Source: Verrucomicrobiota bacterium (GTDB lineage Bacteria; Verrucomicrobiota; Verrucomicrobiia; Limisphaerales; UBA1319). From it: a stretch of 64,000 nt of DNA. The stretch covers positions 1 to 64,000 of the forward strand of contig JAKLHY010000029.1 in NCBI GenBank assembly GCA_022709905.1. The letters are read 5' to 3'. How positions within the stretch are numbered: position 1 is the stretch's first letter; each line of letters starts with the position of its first letter. Positions 24,111 to 34,547 of this stretch are shown here, piece by piece. Position numbers and translations under genes: made by a program. The notes below the pieces were generated by a model, which saw only the letters and a program-made list of their open reading frames with translations, had not been told where the DNA came from and did no database searches.

Positions 24111-27100
24111 ATGAAACCATCATTGTTCAAAACCGCCTGGTTTTGCGGCCTGTTTTTGACTGCGGGCCTCGCCTTCGAAAGGGCTCACGCCCAGACAGGA
24201 GGCATTCTGCGCGAGGTCTTCTCCAACATCAGCGGTGAGGCGGTAGCCAACCTCACCAACGCCCCCGCCTTCCCCAATAGCCCGTCCCTCACCGAAATCC
24301 TGACCGATGCTATCGAAACCCCTCAATATTTCGGGGACAACTACGGCCAGCGGATCCACGGCTTTCTCATGCCGCCCATGGACGGCTTTTATGTGTTTGG
24401 GATTGCCAGCGATGATCAATCCGTGATGAACCTCAGCCGGGATGACAATCCGGCGCATAAAGAGGAAATCGCCAGCGTCAACGGTTATACGGGCTTTCGC
24501 GAATGGGATCGCGAAGCGAGCCAGACCTCCCGCCCGATTCGCCTGACGGCCGGCAAACTCTATTACTTCGAAGTTCTGATGAAAGAAGGGGGCGGAGAGG
24601 ACCATCTCTCCACCCGGTGGGAGCTTCCCGATGGCACGACCGAGGAACCCATCCCCGCCTGGCGGTTTTTCCCGGCCAACGCCGTTCTCAAGGCCCCCCA
24701 GATCTACCAACAACCCACCAACACCGTCGTGGCCGAAGGGGATACCGCCATCTTCCGTGTCGTTGTCAGTAATCTGGATCCGATGCAATATCAATGGCAG
24801 CGCGACGGACGAAACATCCCGGGCGCCACCTTTTCCTCCTGGACCAACCGCATGGTGTCCGCCTCCGACAATGGCGCCAAGTTTCGTTGCGTCATCGCCA
24901 ACAGCCTGGGAGTCACCAATAGCGCCGAGGTGCGGTTATCCGTGTTTTTTGATCGCGTCCCCCCTGCCGTGTCCTCGCTGTTCAACATTGGCACCCGCAC
25001 TGTCCGCGTTACATTCTCGGAACCGGTCCTGTCTGGCGGGGTCTTGACCAATTATTCCCTCGATAGAGGGGTGACCATCAGCGCGGTCACCGCGACCGCC
25101 AATCCGCGAATCTACGATCTCACAACGAGTCCGCTCGTCCTGCGAACCCGTTATGTTTTGAACGTCCAGGGAGTGACTGACACGTCATTCTCCCGCAATG
25201 TCATCCCGCCGGGCACCGCCCAATCGTTCGTGACCGCGGAATACGCCCCGGAGGACATCGGGGATCCCCTCCTGGTCGGTTCTCAAATCCCGGTGGCCAA
25301 TGGCTTCAGCCTGGTTGCGGCCGGGCGGGGGATCGGAGGCAATCAGGATCAGTTTCTTTTCAGTTATCAGATTCGCAATTTGGATTTCGATCTCAAGGTG
25401 CGTCTGGCGGCTCTGGATCCTGTGGATCCCTGGAGTCAGGCGGGGTTGATGGCGCGTGAGAATCTTACGCCGTCGAGCCGGTTCGCGGCCGTCTTGGGCA
25501 CGCCGAACGTGAGCGGCTGCTTCTTCACCTACCGTCAGACCAACAATGCCAATGCCGTCCGAACCGGACAGTTTCCCTCGGTTCCCCCCTCCACCTGGCT
25601 CCGTCTTCAACGTCAGGGAGATATGTTTTATGGTTACGCGGGTTTCGACGGCAACACGTGGAGCTTACTGGGCAGTGTGCGTCTGCCAATGACTAATATG
25701 TTTTATCTCGGACTGGCGGTTTCGAGCCGTTCCACGAATGAGCCCACCACGGCCGTCTTGTCTGATTTGGGCAATATCGCGGGAGTTCCCCCACTGGCGA
25801 ATGCCAGTGACGGTCTTGAGTTGCTCGGGCCATCCAGTCGTCGGACCGGTCTCGTGATCTCCGAGATCATGTATCATCCCCTGCCCCGAACGGACCCAAG
25901 AGACCTCGAATACGTCGAGGTTTTCAATGCCGACTCCGTCGAACTGGATCTGAGCGCTTACCGTCTAACCGGGGCCATTGACTATACCTTTCCCAGCAAC
26001 ACCTGGCTGGCCTCCGGGGGGTTTCTGGTTGTGGCAAAGTCCCCCGCCGATGTCGAGTCCGTTTACGGGATTCGCAATGTTCACGGACCTTATCGCAACC
26101 GCCTGGAAAACCTTTCGGGCACTGTGGAACTGCGCAACGCCCTGGGCGCCGTCCTGCTCGCCGCTCGTTATTCGGGAGAATCTCCCTGGCCGGCGGCCGC
26201 GGACGGAGCCGGACACTCCCTGGTGCTCGAACATCCTTCCTTCGGCGAGGGGCACAGCATGGCTTGGGGGCCCAGCCGCCAGATCGGCGGCTCTCCAGGC
26301 CGCTTGGAACCTCAGACGGATTCCCCCCTGGATTCCGTCCGCATCAATGAATTCCTCGCGCACACCGATCTTCCCAGCGTGGATTTTGTCGAGCTATACA
26401 ACCACAATCCCACACCTCTTGATCTCTCGGGATGCGTCCTCACCGATAATCCGCAAAAATCCCGATTCGTTATTCCAGCGGGAACGGTGATTCCGGCCGG
26501 TGGATTTTTTGTTTTCAATGAAAACCAGCTCGGTTTCGCCTTGGACGCTCGAGGCGAAGCCATCTTCCTGATCCACCCGCAGCGAAACCGAATTCTGGAC
26601 GCCGTCCGGTTCGGCGCTCAGGCCAACGGAGTGGCCACCGGACGTTATCCGGATGGTGAAACATCGTTACATGAGTTGCTCGAGCCCACGCCGGGCAAAG
26701 CCAACGCCGCCCTGCTCCAACGCCAGGTCGTGATCAACGAAGTCCTTTATAATCCCATCTCCGGCGATAACGAGGACGAGTTTGTTGAGCTTTACAATCC
26801 GAGCGCCGAAGCCATTTCCCTCGGCGGCTGGCGGCTTGTGGATGGCATCGACTTTACCTTTCCCGAAGAAGCTGTCCTTCCAGCCAAAAGCTACGCGGTG
26901 GTAACGCGGAATGCCTCCCGATTCCTGCTTCAACATACGAACTTGGACGCGTCGGTGGTCTGGGGAAACTTTGGAGGGTCGCTGGCGAATGACGGCGAGA
27001 GACTCGCTCTGGCCATGCCGCAGTGGATGACGGTCACCAACGCGGACCAAACCATCACGCCCTTCCGAGCCTATGTGACCGTGGATGAAGTCACCTATGG

Positions 27101-30100
27101 CGAGGGAGGGCGCTGGGGACGCTGGTCCGATGGCGGAGGCAGCAGCCTTGAACTGGTCGATGCGCGAGCCGACAATCGCCAGGCCGCCAATTGGGCGGAC
27201 AGCGACGAAACCGCCAAGGCCGCCTGGACCCCGGTGGAAGCCACCGGTCTTCTGGATCACGGCATGGACGATTACGGGATCAACACCTTGCAGGTGATCC
27301 TCATGAATGAGGGCGAATGCCTTGTGGACAACGTCGAGGTCATCGGACCAGGAGGTCAGAACCTGGTGGCAAACTCGACTTTCGAAGGGGGCGTCTCAGA
27401 CCTGCTCTTTCGGGGAACACACAAACAATCGACCTTGCAAAACGGCGGCGGCATCAACAACAGCCGCTGTCTGCACATCCGCGCCTCGGCCCGGGGAGAT
27501 ACCGGGCCCAACCAAGTCACCCTGCCGTTGACGACCGCCTTGACTCCCGGAACAATGGTCACATTGCGGGCTCAGGTGCGATGGCTGAAGGGGAATCCCG
27601 AAGTCCTCCTCCGGCTTCGAGGGAACTTTCTTGAGGCCGCTGGACATCTCAACCTGCCGGAGAATCCCGGCACTCCCGGCGCTCGAAACAGCCGGACGGT
27701 GATCAACATCGGACCGGCCATCTACCAAGTCCAGCACAATCCGATTCTGCCTCAGGCAGGCCAACCGGTGCTGGTGACCGCCCGGGCTCAGGATCCCGAT
27801 GGCGTTGCCTCCATGGTCCTTCAATATCGATACGACCCCGCTGTCACTGTCCACCGCGTGGTCATGCTGGACAATGGAACGGCCGGAGATCGAATTGCGG
27901 GTGACGGCGTCTATTCAGGCCTGATTCCCGGTCAACCGGCAGGCACACTGATCGCTTTCTCGATCCAGGCCCGCGACGGCTTCGTGCCCGCAGCGATCGC
28001 GATGTTCCCCCAAGACGCGCCCGTTCGTGAATGCCTGGTGCGGTATGGCGAAGTCCAACCCATCGGCAACTTCGGGACTTACCGCATTTGGTTTACCCAG
28101 GCCACGGCCGATGAATGGTCCTCCCGTGAACGGGGAAGCAACGAACCGCTGGACGCCACCTTTGTCTACGGCAATTCACGCGTCATCTACAACATGGGCG
28201 CGCTCTATAGCGGCAGCCCCTGGCATTGGACCGGTTACAACAGCCCCACCGGCTCTCTCTGCAACTATCAGCTCATCATGCCCGCCGATGATCTGTTTCT
28301 CGGCACCACGGACTTCGTCTTGAACGCTCCTTCGAATCTGGGCAGTGACCGGACGGGTATTCGCGAGCGCCTCACGCATTTCATGGCCGAACAGATCGGG
28401 CTGCCTTCCACATACCGGCGCTTCGTGCATTGTTACGTCAACGGCCTCCGCCGCAGCTTCATTTTCGAGGACGTCCAACAACCCAGCCGAGAGTTCGTTG
28501 AGCAGTGGTACCCGGATAACGCGGAAGGTGAGTTGTTCAAGATCGAGGACTGGTTTGAATACAACGACGAGGCCCAGGGCTTTTCCAACATCGACGCGAC
28601 GCTGGACAATTTTACCACGCTCAATGGCCGGAAGAAACTCGAGCGCTATCGCTGGATGTGGCGGAAACGCGCCGTGCGGGATTCCGCGCACGACTACCAG
28701 CGGCTGTTCGACCTGGTCGATGCGGTCAACACCCAGGATCCCGACCACTACACCCAGGCGGTCCATTCCCAGGTCGACATCGAACAATGGATGAAGACCA
28801 TGGCTGTCCGCCATGCCGTGGGGGACTGGGATTCCTACGGCTACCAGCGCGGCAAAAACATGTTTGCTTATCGCGACGCAAACTTGAGGTGGGTGCTCAT
28901 GAATTGGGATATCAGCTTTGCCCTGGGACTCGGCGACGGCCCTGGACACGATGTATTCGATACCACTCACTCCGACAATATCACCATCGACCAGATCACG
29001 GACCGGATGTTCAAGCATCCCCCCTTCCGACGCCTTTACCTGCAAGCCCTCGCGGAACTCGCAAAGAAATCCTTCAGCCCCGGCCCCGCTATCGATTATA
29101 TGACCGCCCACAATCAGGCGCTCGCCAACAACAGCATCACCGTCGAATCCTTGTCTTCGGTCAACGCATGGATCAACAGCCGCCGAGCCTACCTCGATAG
29201 GGTGATCTCGACGAACCAGGCCGATTTCGAAGTGGTCTATGAACCCATCCCCGCCAATCCCCAGGATAAAAACCTCGTCCGTTTGCGCGGCTCAGCGCCA
29301 TTGGAGGTGAAAACCCTTGAGGTCAATGGCATCCCGGTCGCCTTGGATTGGAACACCACCACAGCGTGGACGCTTGCGTTGCCCGTTCAGGGAGGAGCGA
29401 ACCTCCTCGAGATCCGGGGGATCGACGGTTCCGGAAATGTCGTGGCCGGCTCCACGACCAACCTGACCATCGAATATCCTGGATTAGCCGAAAAACCTCA
29501 GGATCGCCTGGTCATCAACGAAATCATGTATGAGGCCGAAATACCGGAAGCAGAGTTCGTCGAGGTGCATAACCTCTCCTCGACCTATTTCTTCGACCTG
29601 TCGGACTTTTATTTCGACGGTGTGGATTTCACCTTTCCGCCAGGCAGCCTGATTTCTCCTCAAGGCTATCTATTGATTGTCCAGAATCGACAGGTTTTTG
29701 AGGCGCTCTATGGAGCCAATTTGCCGATCGCCGGTCAGTTTTCGGGCCGTTTGAATAACGCGGGAGAAATCTTGCGCCTTTATCAGCCTGGAGGGACAAC
29801 CGACTCTCCAATTCTGATCGATGAAGTCACCTATGCCAGCCAGCCGCCGTGGCCTGTCCAAGCCGATACCACCGGATCTTCCCTCCAGCTTCAAGATCCG
29901 ACTCAGGATAACAACCGGGTGGGGAATTGGACTGCCGTCGATACCAATGGCATGGCTCCGCCGCGATGGCAATATGTCAGTCTGACAGGCAAACCCGCCG
30001 CCTCCAACATCGACCTGTCTCTTAACGGCCCTGGACAGGTCTACATCGACCATCTCATCCTGGTCAAAGGGCTTATCCCTGAATCCGGCGCCAATCTGAT

Positions 30101-31580
30101 TCGGGATGGGGAATTCGAATTGCCCTATGGCTCGCACTGGCAAGCCACAGAGGATCATGCCGGCTCGGACACCGTCCATTCGCCGCGTTACTCAGGCGAT
30201 CTCTGTTTGCGTTTGACCGCCTTGGGTCCGAACGGCGCGGTTCGGCAATCCCTTCAGCAGGCTCTTGATCCGAATGAATTCTACAGCCTGAGTTACTGGT
30301 ATCTGCCGGGCCAGGGAACCGCCATGGCCTCAGTAGGGATTGAAGGACTGGGCCTGACCAGCACCCATTCGGTCCAGCCGGAATTGGCGGCCCGCCGCAC
30401 TCCCGGCACCGCCAATTCGGTCCGCAAGACTCTGGGTCCACTGCCCACCCTCTGGCTCAATGAAGTCCTGTCGGAAAACACCCGGGGACTCCCGGATGCC
30501 GCCGGCGAGCGGGAACCCTGGATCGAGTTGTTCAACAGCGGAATCCGCCCCGTTAACCTGGAAGGTTTTTATCTCTCCTCCAGTTTCTCGGATCTCAGCC
30601 TGTGGGAGTTTCCCGCAGGCACCCTGATCCAACCGGGACAATTCCTAGTAGTCATTGCCGATGGACAGTCAACGCAATCCATCCCCGGCCAGCCGCATAC
30701 ATCCTTCCGGCTGTCTCCCGTCGCCGGCCAACTTGCCTTGAGCCGACTTCAAAACGGGAATCTGGTCGTTGTCGATTATCTCGAATACGCCAGTCAGGCC
30801 CCAAACCAATCCTATGGGTGCTATCCTGACGGTCAATCTCACAACCGGTTTGTATTCGCGTCTCCCACGCCAGGCGCCTCGAATCTCGAAGTGGCTGATG
30901 TTCCAGCGGTCCGTATCAACGAATGGATGGCCGACAATACAGGCACCATCGCGGATCCCGCGGACGGCGGCTTCGAAGACTGGATCGAGATTCACAACGG
31001 AGGCGTCGGAGCCATTGATCTCGGTGGTTATTCCCTGACGGATGATCTGGGGAACCCTACCAAGTGGTCCTTCCCCGATGGCACCCTCCTCGCTCCAAAC
31101 GGTCTTCTCCTGATCTGGGCGGATGAAGAAACCGAACAGAACGACCTGGGCCTCGGATTGCATGTCAACTTCAAGCTGAGCCGGGGCGGCGAGGAAATCG
31201 GGCTGTTTGATCCGCGCGGGAATCGCGTGGATTCGGTCGAATTTGGCATGCAGGCCACTGACATCAGCGAGGGGCGGTTCCCGGATGGATCGGATCACAT
31301 CCGGAGTTTGCAGGAACCTTCTCCCGGCAAATCCAACGGGGGTGGCGAGGGCGAGTTGCGCGTGGATCGCATCGCAGTTTCACCGGCGGGAGTCACGTTA
31401 TTCTTCACGACGACACCGGGCCGGACTTATGTGGTGCAACACAAAGATGAAATCACCGCCCCCAACTGGATCAACCTCGCCGATCCCTTCGTCGCCGTTT
31501 CCACCGAAACCTCGGCAACTGATCCTCTCCCTCAGAGTTCAACCCAACGGTATTATCGCGTCCTCGAAATCCAACCCTAA
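24111..31580 (+). CDS. Giant secreted protein: PA14, Ig-like, six lamin-tail domains and CotH kinase
   Basis: 2489 residues from the ATG at 24111, which has AAGG upstream and opens a signal peptide (TAWFCGLFLTAGLAFERAHAQ); in-frame ATGs at 24048 and 24057 lie before it. Domain order: PA14-like sensor or binding domain (about 30-150); Ig-like (165-250); SwmB-like (260-350); concanavalin-like (390-530); lamin-tail domains near 580, 742 and 873; a jelly-roll segment; CotH-type kinase (about 1300-1700, with YRRFVHCYVNGLRRSFIFED and RWVLMNWDISFALG); lamin-tail domains near 1798, 2112 and 2267; and a C-terminal YVVQHKDEI...YYRV module. CotH proteins phosphorylate secreted proteins in spores and fungi. 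Lamin-tail domains are common in large extracellular proteins. Its substrate is unknown, perhaps its secreted neighbour. Confidence 0.88.
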   Translation: MKPSLFKTAWFCGLFLTAGLAFERAHAQTGGILREVFSNISGEAVANLTNAPAFPNSPSLTEILTDAIETPQYFGDNYGQRIHGFLMPPMDGFYVFGIASDDQSVMNLSRDDNPAHKEEIASVNGYTGFREWDREASQTSRPIRLTAGKLYYFEVLMKEGGGEDHLSTRWELPDGTTEEPIPAWRFFPANAVLKAPQIYQQPTNTVVAEGDTAIFRVVVSNLDPMQYQWQRDGRNIPGATFSSWTNRMVSASDNGAKFRCVIANSLGVTNSAEVRLSVFFDRVPPAVSSLFNIGTRTVRVTFSEPVLSGGVLTNYSLDRGVTISAVTATANPRIYDLTTSPLVLRTRYVLNVQGVTDTSFSRNVIPPGTAQSFVTAEYAPEDIGDPLLVGSQIPVANGFSLVAAGRGIGGNQDQFLFSYQIRNLDFDLKVRLAALDPVDPWSQAGLMARENLTPSSRFAAVLGTPNVSGCFFTYRQTNNANAVRTGQFPSVPPSTWLRLQRQGDMFYGYAGFDGNTWSLLGSVRLPMTNMFYLGLAVSSRSTNEPTTAVLSDLGNIAGVPPLANASDGLELLGPSSRRTGLVISEIMYHPLPRTDPRDLEYVEVFNADSVELDLSAYRLTGAIDYTFPSNTWLASGGFLVVAKSPADVESVYGIRNVHGPYRNRLENLSGTVELRNALGAVLLAARYSGESPWPAAADGAGHSLVLEHPSFGEGHSMAWGPSRQIGGSPGRLEPQTDSPLDSVRINEFLAHTDLPSVDFVELYNHNPTPLDLSGCVLTDNPQKSRFVIPAGTVIPAGGFFVFNENQLGFALDARGEAIFLIHPQRNRILDAVRFGAQANGVATGRYPDGETSLHELLEPTPGKANAALLQRQVVINEVLYNPISGDNEDEFVELYNPSAEAISLGGWRLVDGIDFTFPEEAVLPAKSYAVVTRNASRFLLQHTNLDASVVWGNFGGSLANDGERLALAMPQWMTVTNADQTITPFRAYVTVDEVTYGEGGRWGRWSDGGGSSLELVDARADNRQAANWADSDETAKAAWTPVEATGLLDHGMDDYGINTLQVILMNEGECLVDNVEVIGPGGQNLVANSTFEGGVSDLLFRGTHKQSTLQNGGGINNSRCLHIRASARGDTGPNQVTLPLTTALTPGTMVTLRAQVRWLKGNPEVLLRLRGNFLEAAGHLNLPENPGTPGARNSRTVINIGPAIYQVQHNPILPQAGQPVLVTARAQDPDGVASMVLQYRYDPAVTVHRVVMLDNGTAGDRIAGDGVYSGLIPGQPAGTLIAFSIQARDGFVPAAIAMFPQDAPVRECLVRYGEVQPIGNFGTYRIWFTQATADEWSSRERGSNEPLDATFVYGNSRVIYNMGALYSGSPWHWTGYNSPTGSLCNYQLIMPADDLFLGTTDFVLNAPSNLGSDRTGIRERLTHFMAEQIGLPSTYRRFVHCYVNGLRRSFIFEDVQQPSREFVEQWYPDNAEGELFKIEDWFEYNDEAQGFSNIDATLDNFTTLNGRKKLERYRWMWRKRAVRDSAHDYQRLFDLVDAVNTQDPDHYTQAVHSQVDIEQWMKTMAVRHAVGDWDSYGYQRGKNMFAYRDANLRWVLMNWDISFALGLGDGPGHDVFDTTHSDNITIDQITDRMFKHPPFRRLYLQALAELAKKSFSPGPAIDYMTAHNQALANNSITVESLSSVNAWINSRRAYLDRVISTNQADFEVVYEPIPANPQDKNLVRLRGSAPLEVKTLEVNGIPVALDWNTTTAWTLALPVQGGANLLEIRGIDGSGNVVAGSTTNLTIEYPGLAEKPQDRLVINEIMYEAEIPEAEFVEVHNLSSTYFFDLSDFYFDGVDFTFPPGSLISPQGYLLIVQNRQVFEALYGANLPIAGQFSGRLNNAGEILRLYQPGGTTDSPILIDEVTYASQPPWPVQADTTGSSLQLQDPTQDNNRVGNWTAVDTNGMAPPRWQYVSLTGKPAASNIDLSLNGPGQVYIDHLILVKGLIPESGANLIRDGEFELPYGSHWQATEDHAGSDTVHSPRYSGDLCLRLTALGPNGAVRQSLQQALDPNEFYSLSYWYLPGQGTAMASVGIEGLGLTSTHSVQPELAARRTPGTANSVRKTLGPLPTLWLNEVLSENTRGLPDAAGEREPWIELFNSGIRPVNLEGFYLSSSFSDLSLWEFPAGTLIQPGQFLVVIADGQSTQSIPGQPHTSFRLSPVAGQLALSRLQNGNLVVVDYLEYASQAPNQSYGCYPDGQSHNRFVFASPTPGASNLEVADVPAVRINEWMADNTGTIADPADGGFEDWIEIHNGGVGAIDLGGYSLTDDLGNPTKWSFPDGTLLAPNGLLLIWADEETEQNDLGLGLHVNFKLSRGGEEIGLFDPRGNRVDSVEFGMQATDISEGRFPDGSDHIRSLQEPSPGKSNGGGEGELRVDRIAVSPAGVTLFFTTTPGRTYVVQHKDEITAPNWINLADPFVAVSTETSATDPLPQSSTQRYYRVLEIQP

Positions 31581-32512
31581 ACAGATCTCCCAACGTTCTG
31601 CCCTGCGACAAGCCTCGATGTGGCAAATTAATCCAGCCGCTCTGGATTCCTGCCAAACGTTGAAGGTTCTGGCACGGTCGTGCCGGCTGATGTTTAAACG
31701 CGCGATCGTGCCCTGGTTGCCCAGATTCTCGCTCGGATTGCGCTTGCCCGGCGAACAGATGAGCAGAAAACCGCCCTCGTTATCGTGGCTGAGATTGAAC
31801 TCGATGACTGTATTTCGAGAGTTGTAGTCCGAATCGAACCCCTGTCCATCCAGGAGCGTCTTGACTTCGGAGGCCCGATTCAGGCGCATCACGGTATTGT
31901 CGGTCGACCACGGCCAGATCCCGGCGTTGTATGTCCCGGCCCGCTCATTGGCGCCTTGGACAATATTGTGCTCCACCAGGCACCCGTCCGTTGCCCATGG
32001 CACGATGCCATCTCCTCCCACATCCCCCACCCAGTTATCGCGGATCACGACATTTGTGGACGGAAACCATCGGGTGCGCGAAGCGTGATAGCTCTGGGCA
32101 GCGATCCCCGATCGGTCGACACGCCACACAATGTTGCGTTCGATGCGCAAGCCGTCAAACCGGGAAGGCACACGCTCACCCCGGCTCCGGAAAATGAGGC
32201 CGCCGTTATCCTTCTGGCGCTGCGTGCCATTGACATCGTGAATAAACAACCCGGTGATCAGGATATCGGCCAGCGTGCCACAGTTGTCGGCCACGATATG
32301 CGCGCCGCGCCGGGGCCGATCACCAGCCCCCTGGTTGGTGAGTTCCAAATCGCGAACCTCGACATGCTCGGCGTTGCGCAGCAACAGAGCGTCCTCGCAG
32401 CCCCCCCCCGTTTCGATGCGCGGGCGGGCGGAACGATGGCCGGCATGAGGGCGATGGTGAGGATGGGGAGGAGAACGCAAGCGGATCTCCTGTCGAGGAT
32501 GGCCCACAACAT
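31539..32512 (-). pseudogene. Right-handed parallel beta-helix protein, frameshifted and 3'-truncated
   Basis: A signal peptide (SACVLLPILTIALMPAIVPPARA) begins at the ATG at 32512. Its frame is lost at a nine-base C run (32401-32409, G on the coding strand). The beta-helix sequence continues in another frame: ALLLRNAEHVEVRDLELTNQG, LITGLFIHDVNGT, VVIRDNWVGDVGGDGIV, VIEFNLSHDNEGGFLL. One extra base in the run would join the two. At the 3' end, the helix stops abruptly after RLNISRHDRARTFNVWQES and runs 42 bases into the end of the converging CotH gene. Relatives in polysaccharide lyase or glycosidase families are longer. It is 24 bases after the GH172 gene. A sequencing error in the run is the alternative explanation for the first lesion. 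Confidence 0.7.
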
Positions 32513-32536
32513 AAAAGGCTCGAGGCGTTGATTCGC

Positions 32537-34504
32537 TCAAGGTTTTCGAACACAAATCACATGGATCAGGTCCAATCCCAATCCGGTGGATTTCTCGTGT
32601 TGCCCCACGAGCTTGAACATCAGGTTGTTTCTTCCTTCGTTAAGGAAAAGACCGCCCATCAAAACGCGACCGCTCTTCGCCGGTTGTTCCGCGTAGAAAT
32701 CGACGGCCTCGGCAACCGGATTCTCATTCTGGAACAGCTGGACCTTGGCCTGGGAGGGGCCTTTGAGCACCTCGAGATAGACCGAATACTGTCCCGCGGT
32801 GGGCACATCGCAGACCGGAGAGAGAAAATGCGATCCAAACCAGTCCTGGCCGGTGGCGGTTAAGGAGAGATAACGCACCTCCTCGTTACCCAGCCGCTCC
32901 ATTTTTCGCGTCAGGCTGGCCCGGTCAAAGGACCAGGCATAGATGGGCAACTGCCACCAGGCGGGAAAAATGATCTCATCGAGATCCGTCACCGCGCGTT
33001 TCGACAAGGGAGGTGGCTCCGGGTTGGCGGATGGCTTTCGGTCGGAATAGAAATACGTCACGCTGCAGTAATCGGTGGGAATACTGTTCTTTTCTCCGGC
33101 GTGCTCGATGGTTTGGCGGATGCTTCGGCGATAGGCATAGGCATCGCCGAGAAAAAACCTGTAGGCCCCGGTCCGTCCCAGGTGCTTCGCGTATCCGAGG
33201 CATCCGCTCAAGGGAAAGGATATTCGTTTTTCCCAACGATCCGGCACGTCATACCAGCCTCCGTTGAAAAAATCCTCGGATCCAGTTCCGTGAATCACGA
33301 GTTCGCCATCGAGCGTGGTCTGGTCGTCTCCTTCAAAGAACAGTGTTTTTCCCGATTCAAAACCTTGAGATTGCAGCACGACCCCAACCAGGTGCCCCCG
33401 TCCTTCCGTATCCAGGAAAGTGTAAGGCTGTCCCAACTGGGTGGGATTCTCCCGGCCCCAAACGGCGTAAAATCTGCCCTCGTCCGGGCCTCGCGGAATG
33501 CCGGTGTGCAGGACTTCAACCTGCAAATCCGTCCTGCGGGTACGTTCCGAGACGATCTCGACCACAGCCCGGCGATCGAACGGCATCGGAAAATAACAGT
33601 AATTGGTTTCGCCTCGGGTGCCCGCCAGCAGGGATTGCATGGCCGGCTGTCCCCACGCGTAGCCGAAAAAATCTCCGAGCGGGCAAAACACCGCCGGCGA
33701 GTCTCCATCGAAGGAGATCTTCAGCAGCACATCGCGCGCCTTGCCCGCAACCGCTTCCACTGGCGATACCCGCAATCCCACAATTCGCCCGCCTTTGTCC
33801 GCTTGAAAAACGGTCTTCGACGAATTCGGTTCCAGAACAACCGCGCTTCGGCTGCACTCGATCCGGGCGCCTGTCGGCGCCGTGGCATCGCTGATGTCCT
33901 CTCCGGCACGGCCAAACAATCGGCAGGCCTTTTCCAGCCGCGACCGGCCTTCATCCGACAGCTGCGGATCAAAAGTGCTCACGGGAGAATCCGGTCCATA
34001 CAACGCATAATTGATCTGATAAAACTGGATCTTGGGGGCCCGAACACGCACCACACAGGACTTGGCGAAAGGAAGGGGAACGTAGCAATAGTATCCACCG
34101 GCTCCAAAACCGACCAGCGGCCGCGGAAACGCCGGATGTCTGCCCAAGAACAGGTCCCGGAATTTGATCTCCACTCGGGGACGCGCCTCGCCGTCAAACC
34201 AAAATTCCATCATGTCGTCGGTCGGCGTGGGCGTCCAAACCCGGTAAATGATCCCCGGCCCTTGCAGATCGGCGATCACCACCGCATCGGCTTCCTTTCG
34301 AACCATCGAGTATTTGCCCGAGAAACCATCGTCATTGCCCCCCGTCCGGTCATAACTGGAAACCATCCCCACCTTAACCGAGGTCTTGAAGGCCGCCAAC
34401 CGGTCCAGCCGGGATAACTCCTCGATGGCCGCTGCTCCCCGGCAGGAAGGATGCATTGCCAGCAGGATTCCCGCCGTCCAAATTGTGAAACAGGTCGATT
34501 TCAT
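32537..34504 (-). CDS. GH172 (DUF2961) family glycoside hydrolase-like protein, exported
   Basis: 655 residues from the ATG at 34504, which opens a signal peptide (CFTIWTAGILLAMHPSCRGAAA). The DUF2961 core begins with RTGGNDDGFSGKYSMVRKE and continues with VIADLQGPGIIYRVWTPTP, a hallmark of the family, then GGYYCYVPLPFAKSCVVR, and later DDQTTLDGELVIHGTGSEDFFNGGW in parts, which contains the acidic GTGSEDFF active-site motif. Some GH172 members are difructose dianhydride or D-arabinan/fructan-acting enzymes. The C-terminal 120 residues look like a carbohydrate-binding beta sandwich. It follows a TAT oxidoreductase by 43 bases and precedes the beta-helix gene, so a polysaccharide-utilisation operon is inferred. 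Confidence 0.9.
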   Translation of the reverse strand: MKSTCFTIWTAGILLAMHPSCRGAAAIEELSRLDRLAAFKTSVKVGMVSSYDRTGGNDDGFSGKYSMVRKEADAVVIADLQGPGIIYRVWTPTPTDDMMEFWFDGEARPRVEIKFRDLFLGRHPAFPRPLVGFGAGGYYCYVPLPFAKSCVVRVRAPKIQFYQINYALYGPDSPVSTFDPQLSDEGRSRLEKACRLFGRAGEDISDATAPTGARIECSRSAVVLEPNSSKTVFQADKGGRIVGLRVSPVEAVAGKARDVLLKISFDGDSPAVFCPLGDFFGYAWGQPAMQSLLAGTRGETNYCYFPMPFDRRAVVEIVSERTRRTDLQVEVLHTGIPRGPDEGRFYAVWGRENPTQLGQPYTFLDTEGRGHLVGVVLQSQGFESGKTLFFEGDDQTTLDGELVIHGTGSEDFFNGGWYDVPDRWEKRISFPLSGCLGYAKHLGRTGAYRFFLGDAYAYRRSIRQTIEHAGEKNSIPTDYCSVTYFYSDRKPSANPEPPPLSKRAVTDLDEIIFPAWWQLPIYAWSFDRASLTRKMERLGNEEVRYLSLTATGQDWFGSHFLSPVCDVPTAGQYSVYLEVLKGPSQAKVQLFQNENPVAEAVDFYAEQPAKSGRVLMGGLFLNEGRNNLMFKLVGQHEKSTGLGLDLIHVICVRKP

Positions 34505-34547
34505 GGTTATGTCTTTTGTCCATTCCGCGCGCCCTTGCCCTCCGTGT

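Noticed and set aside
24111..31580. Possible tandem repeats or CRISPR-like periodicity in the giant gene
   Set aside because: The repeated units are diverged lamin-tail domains at protein level; there are no regular DNA repeats or spacers anywhere in the window.
33101..34417. 438-codon open frame on the plus strand
   Set aside because: Antisense to the GH172 gene, which carries the family motifs.
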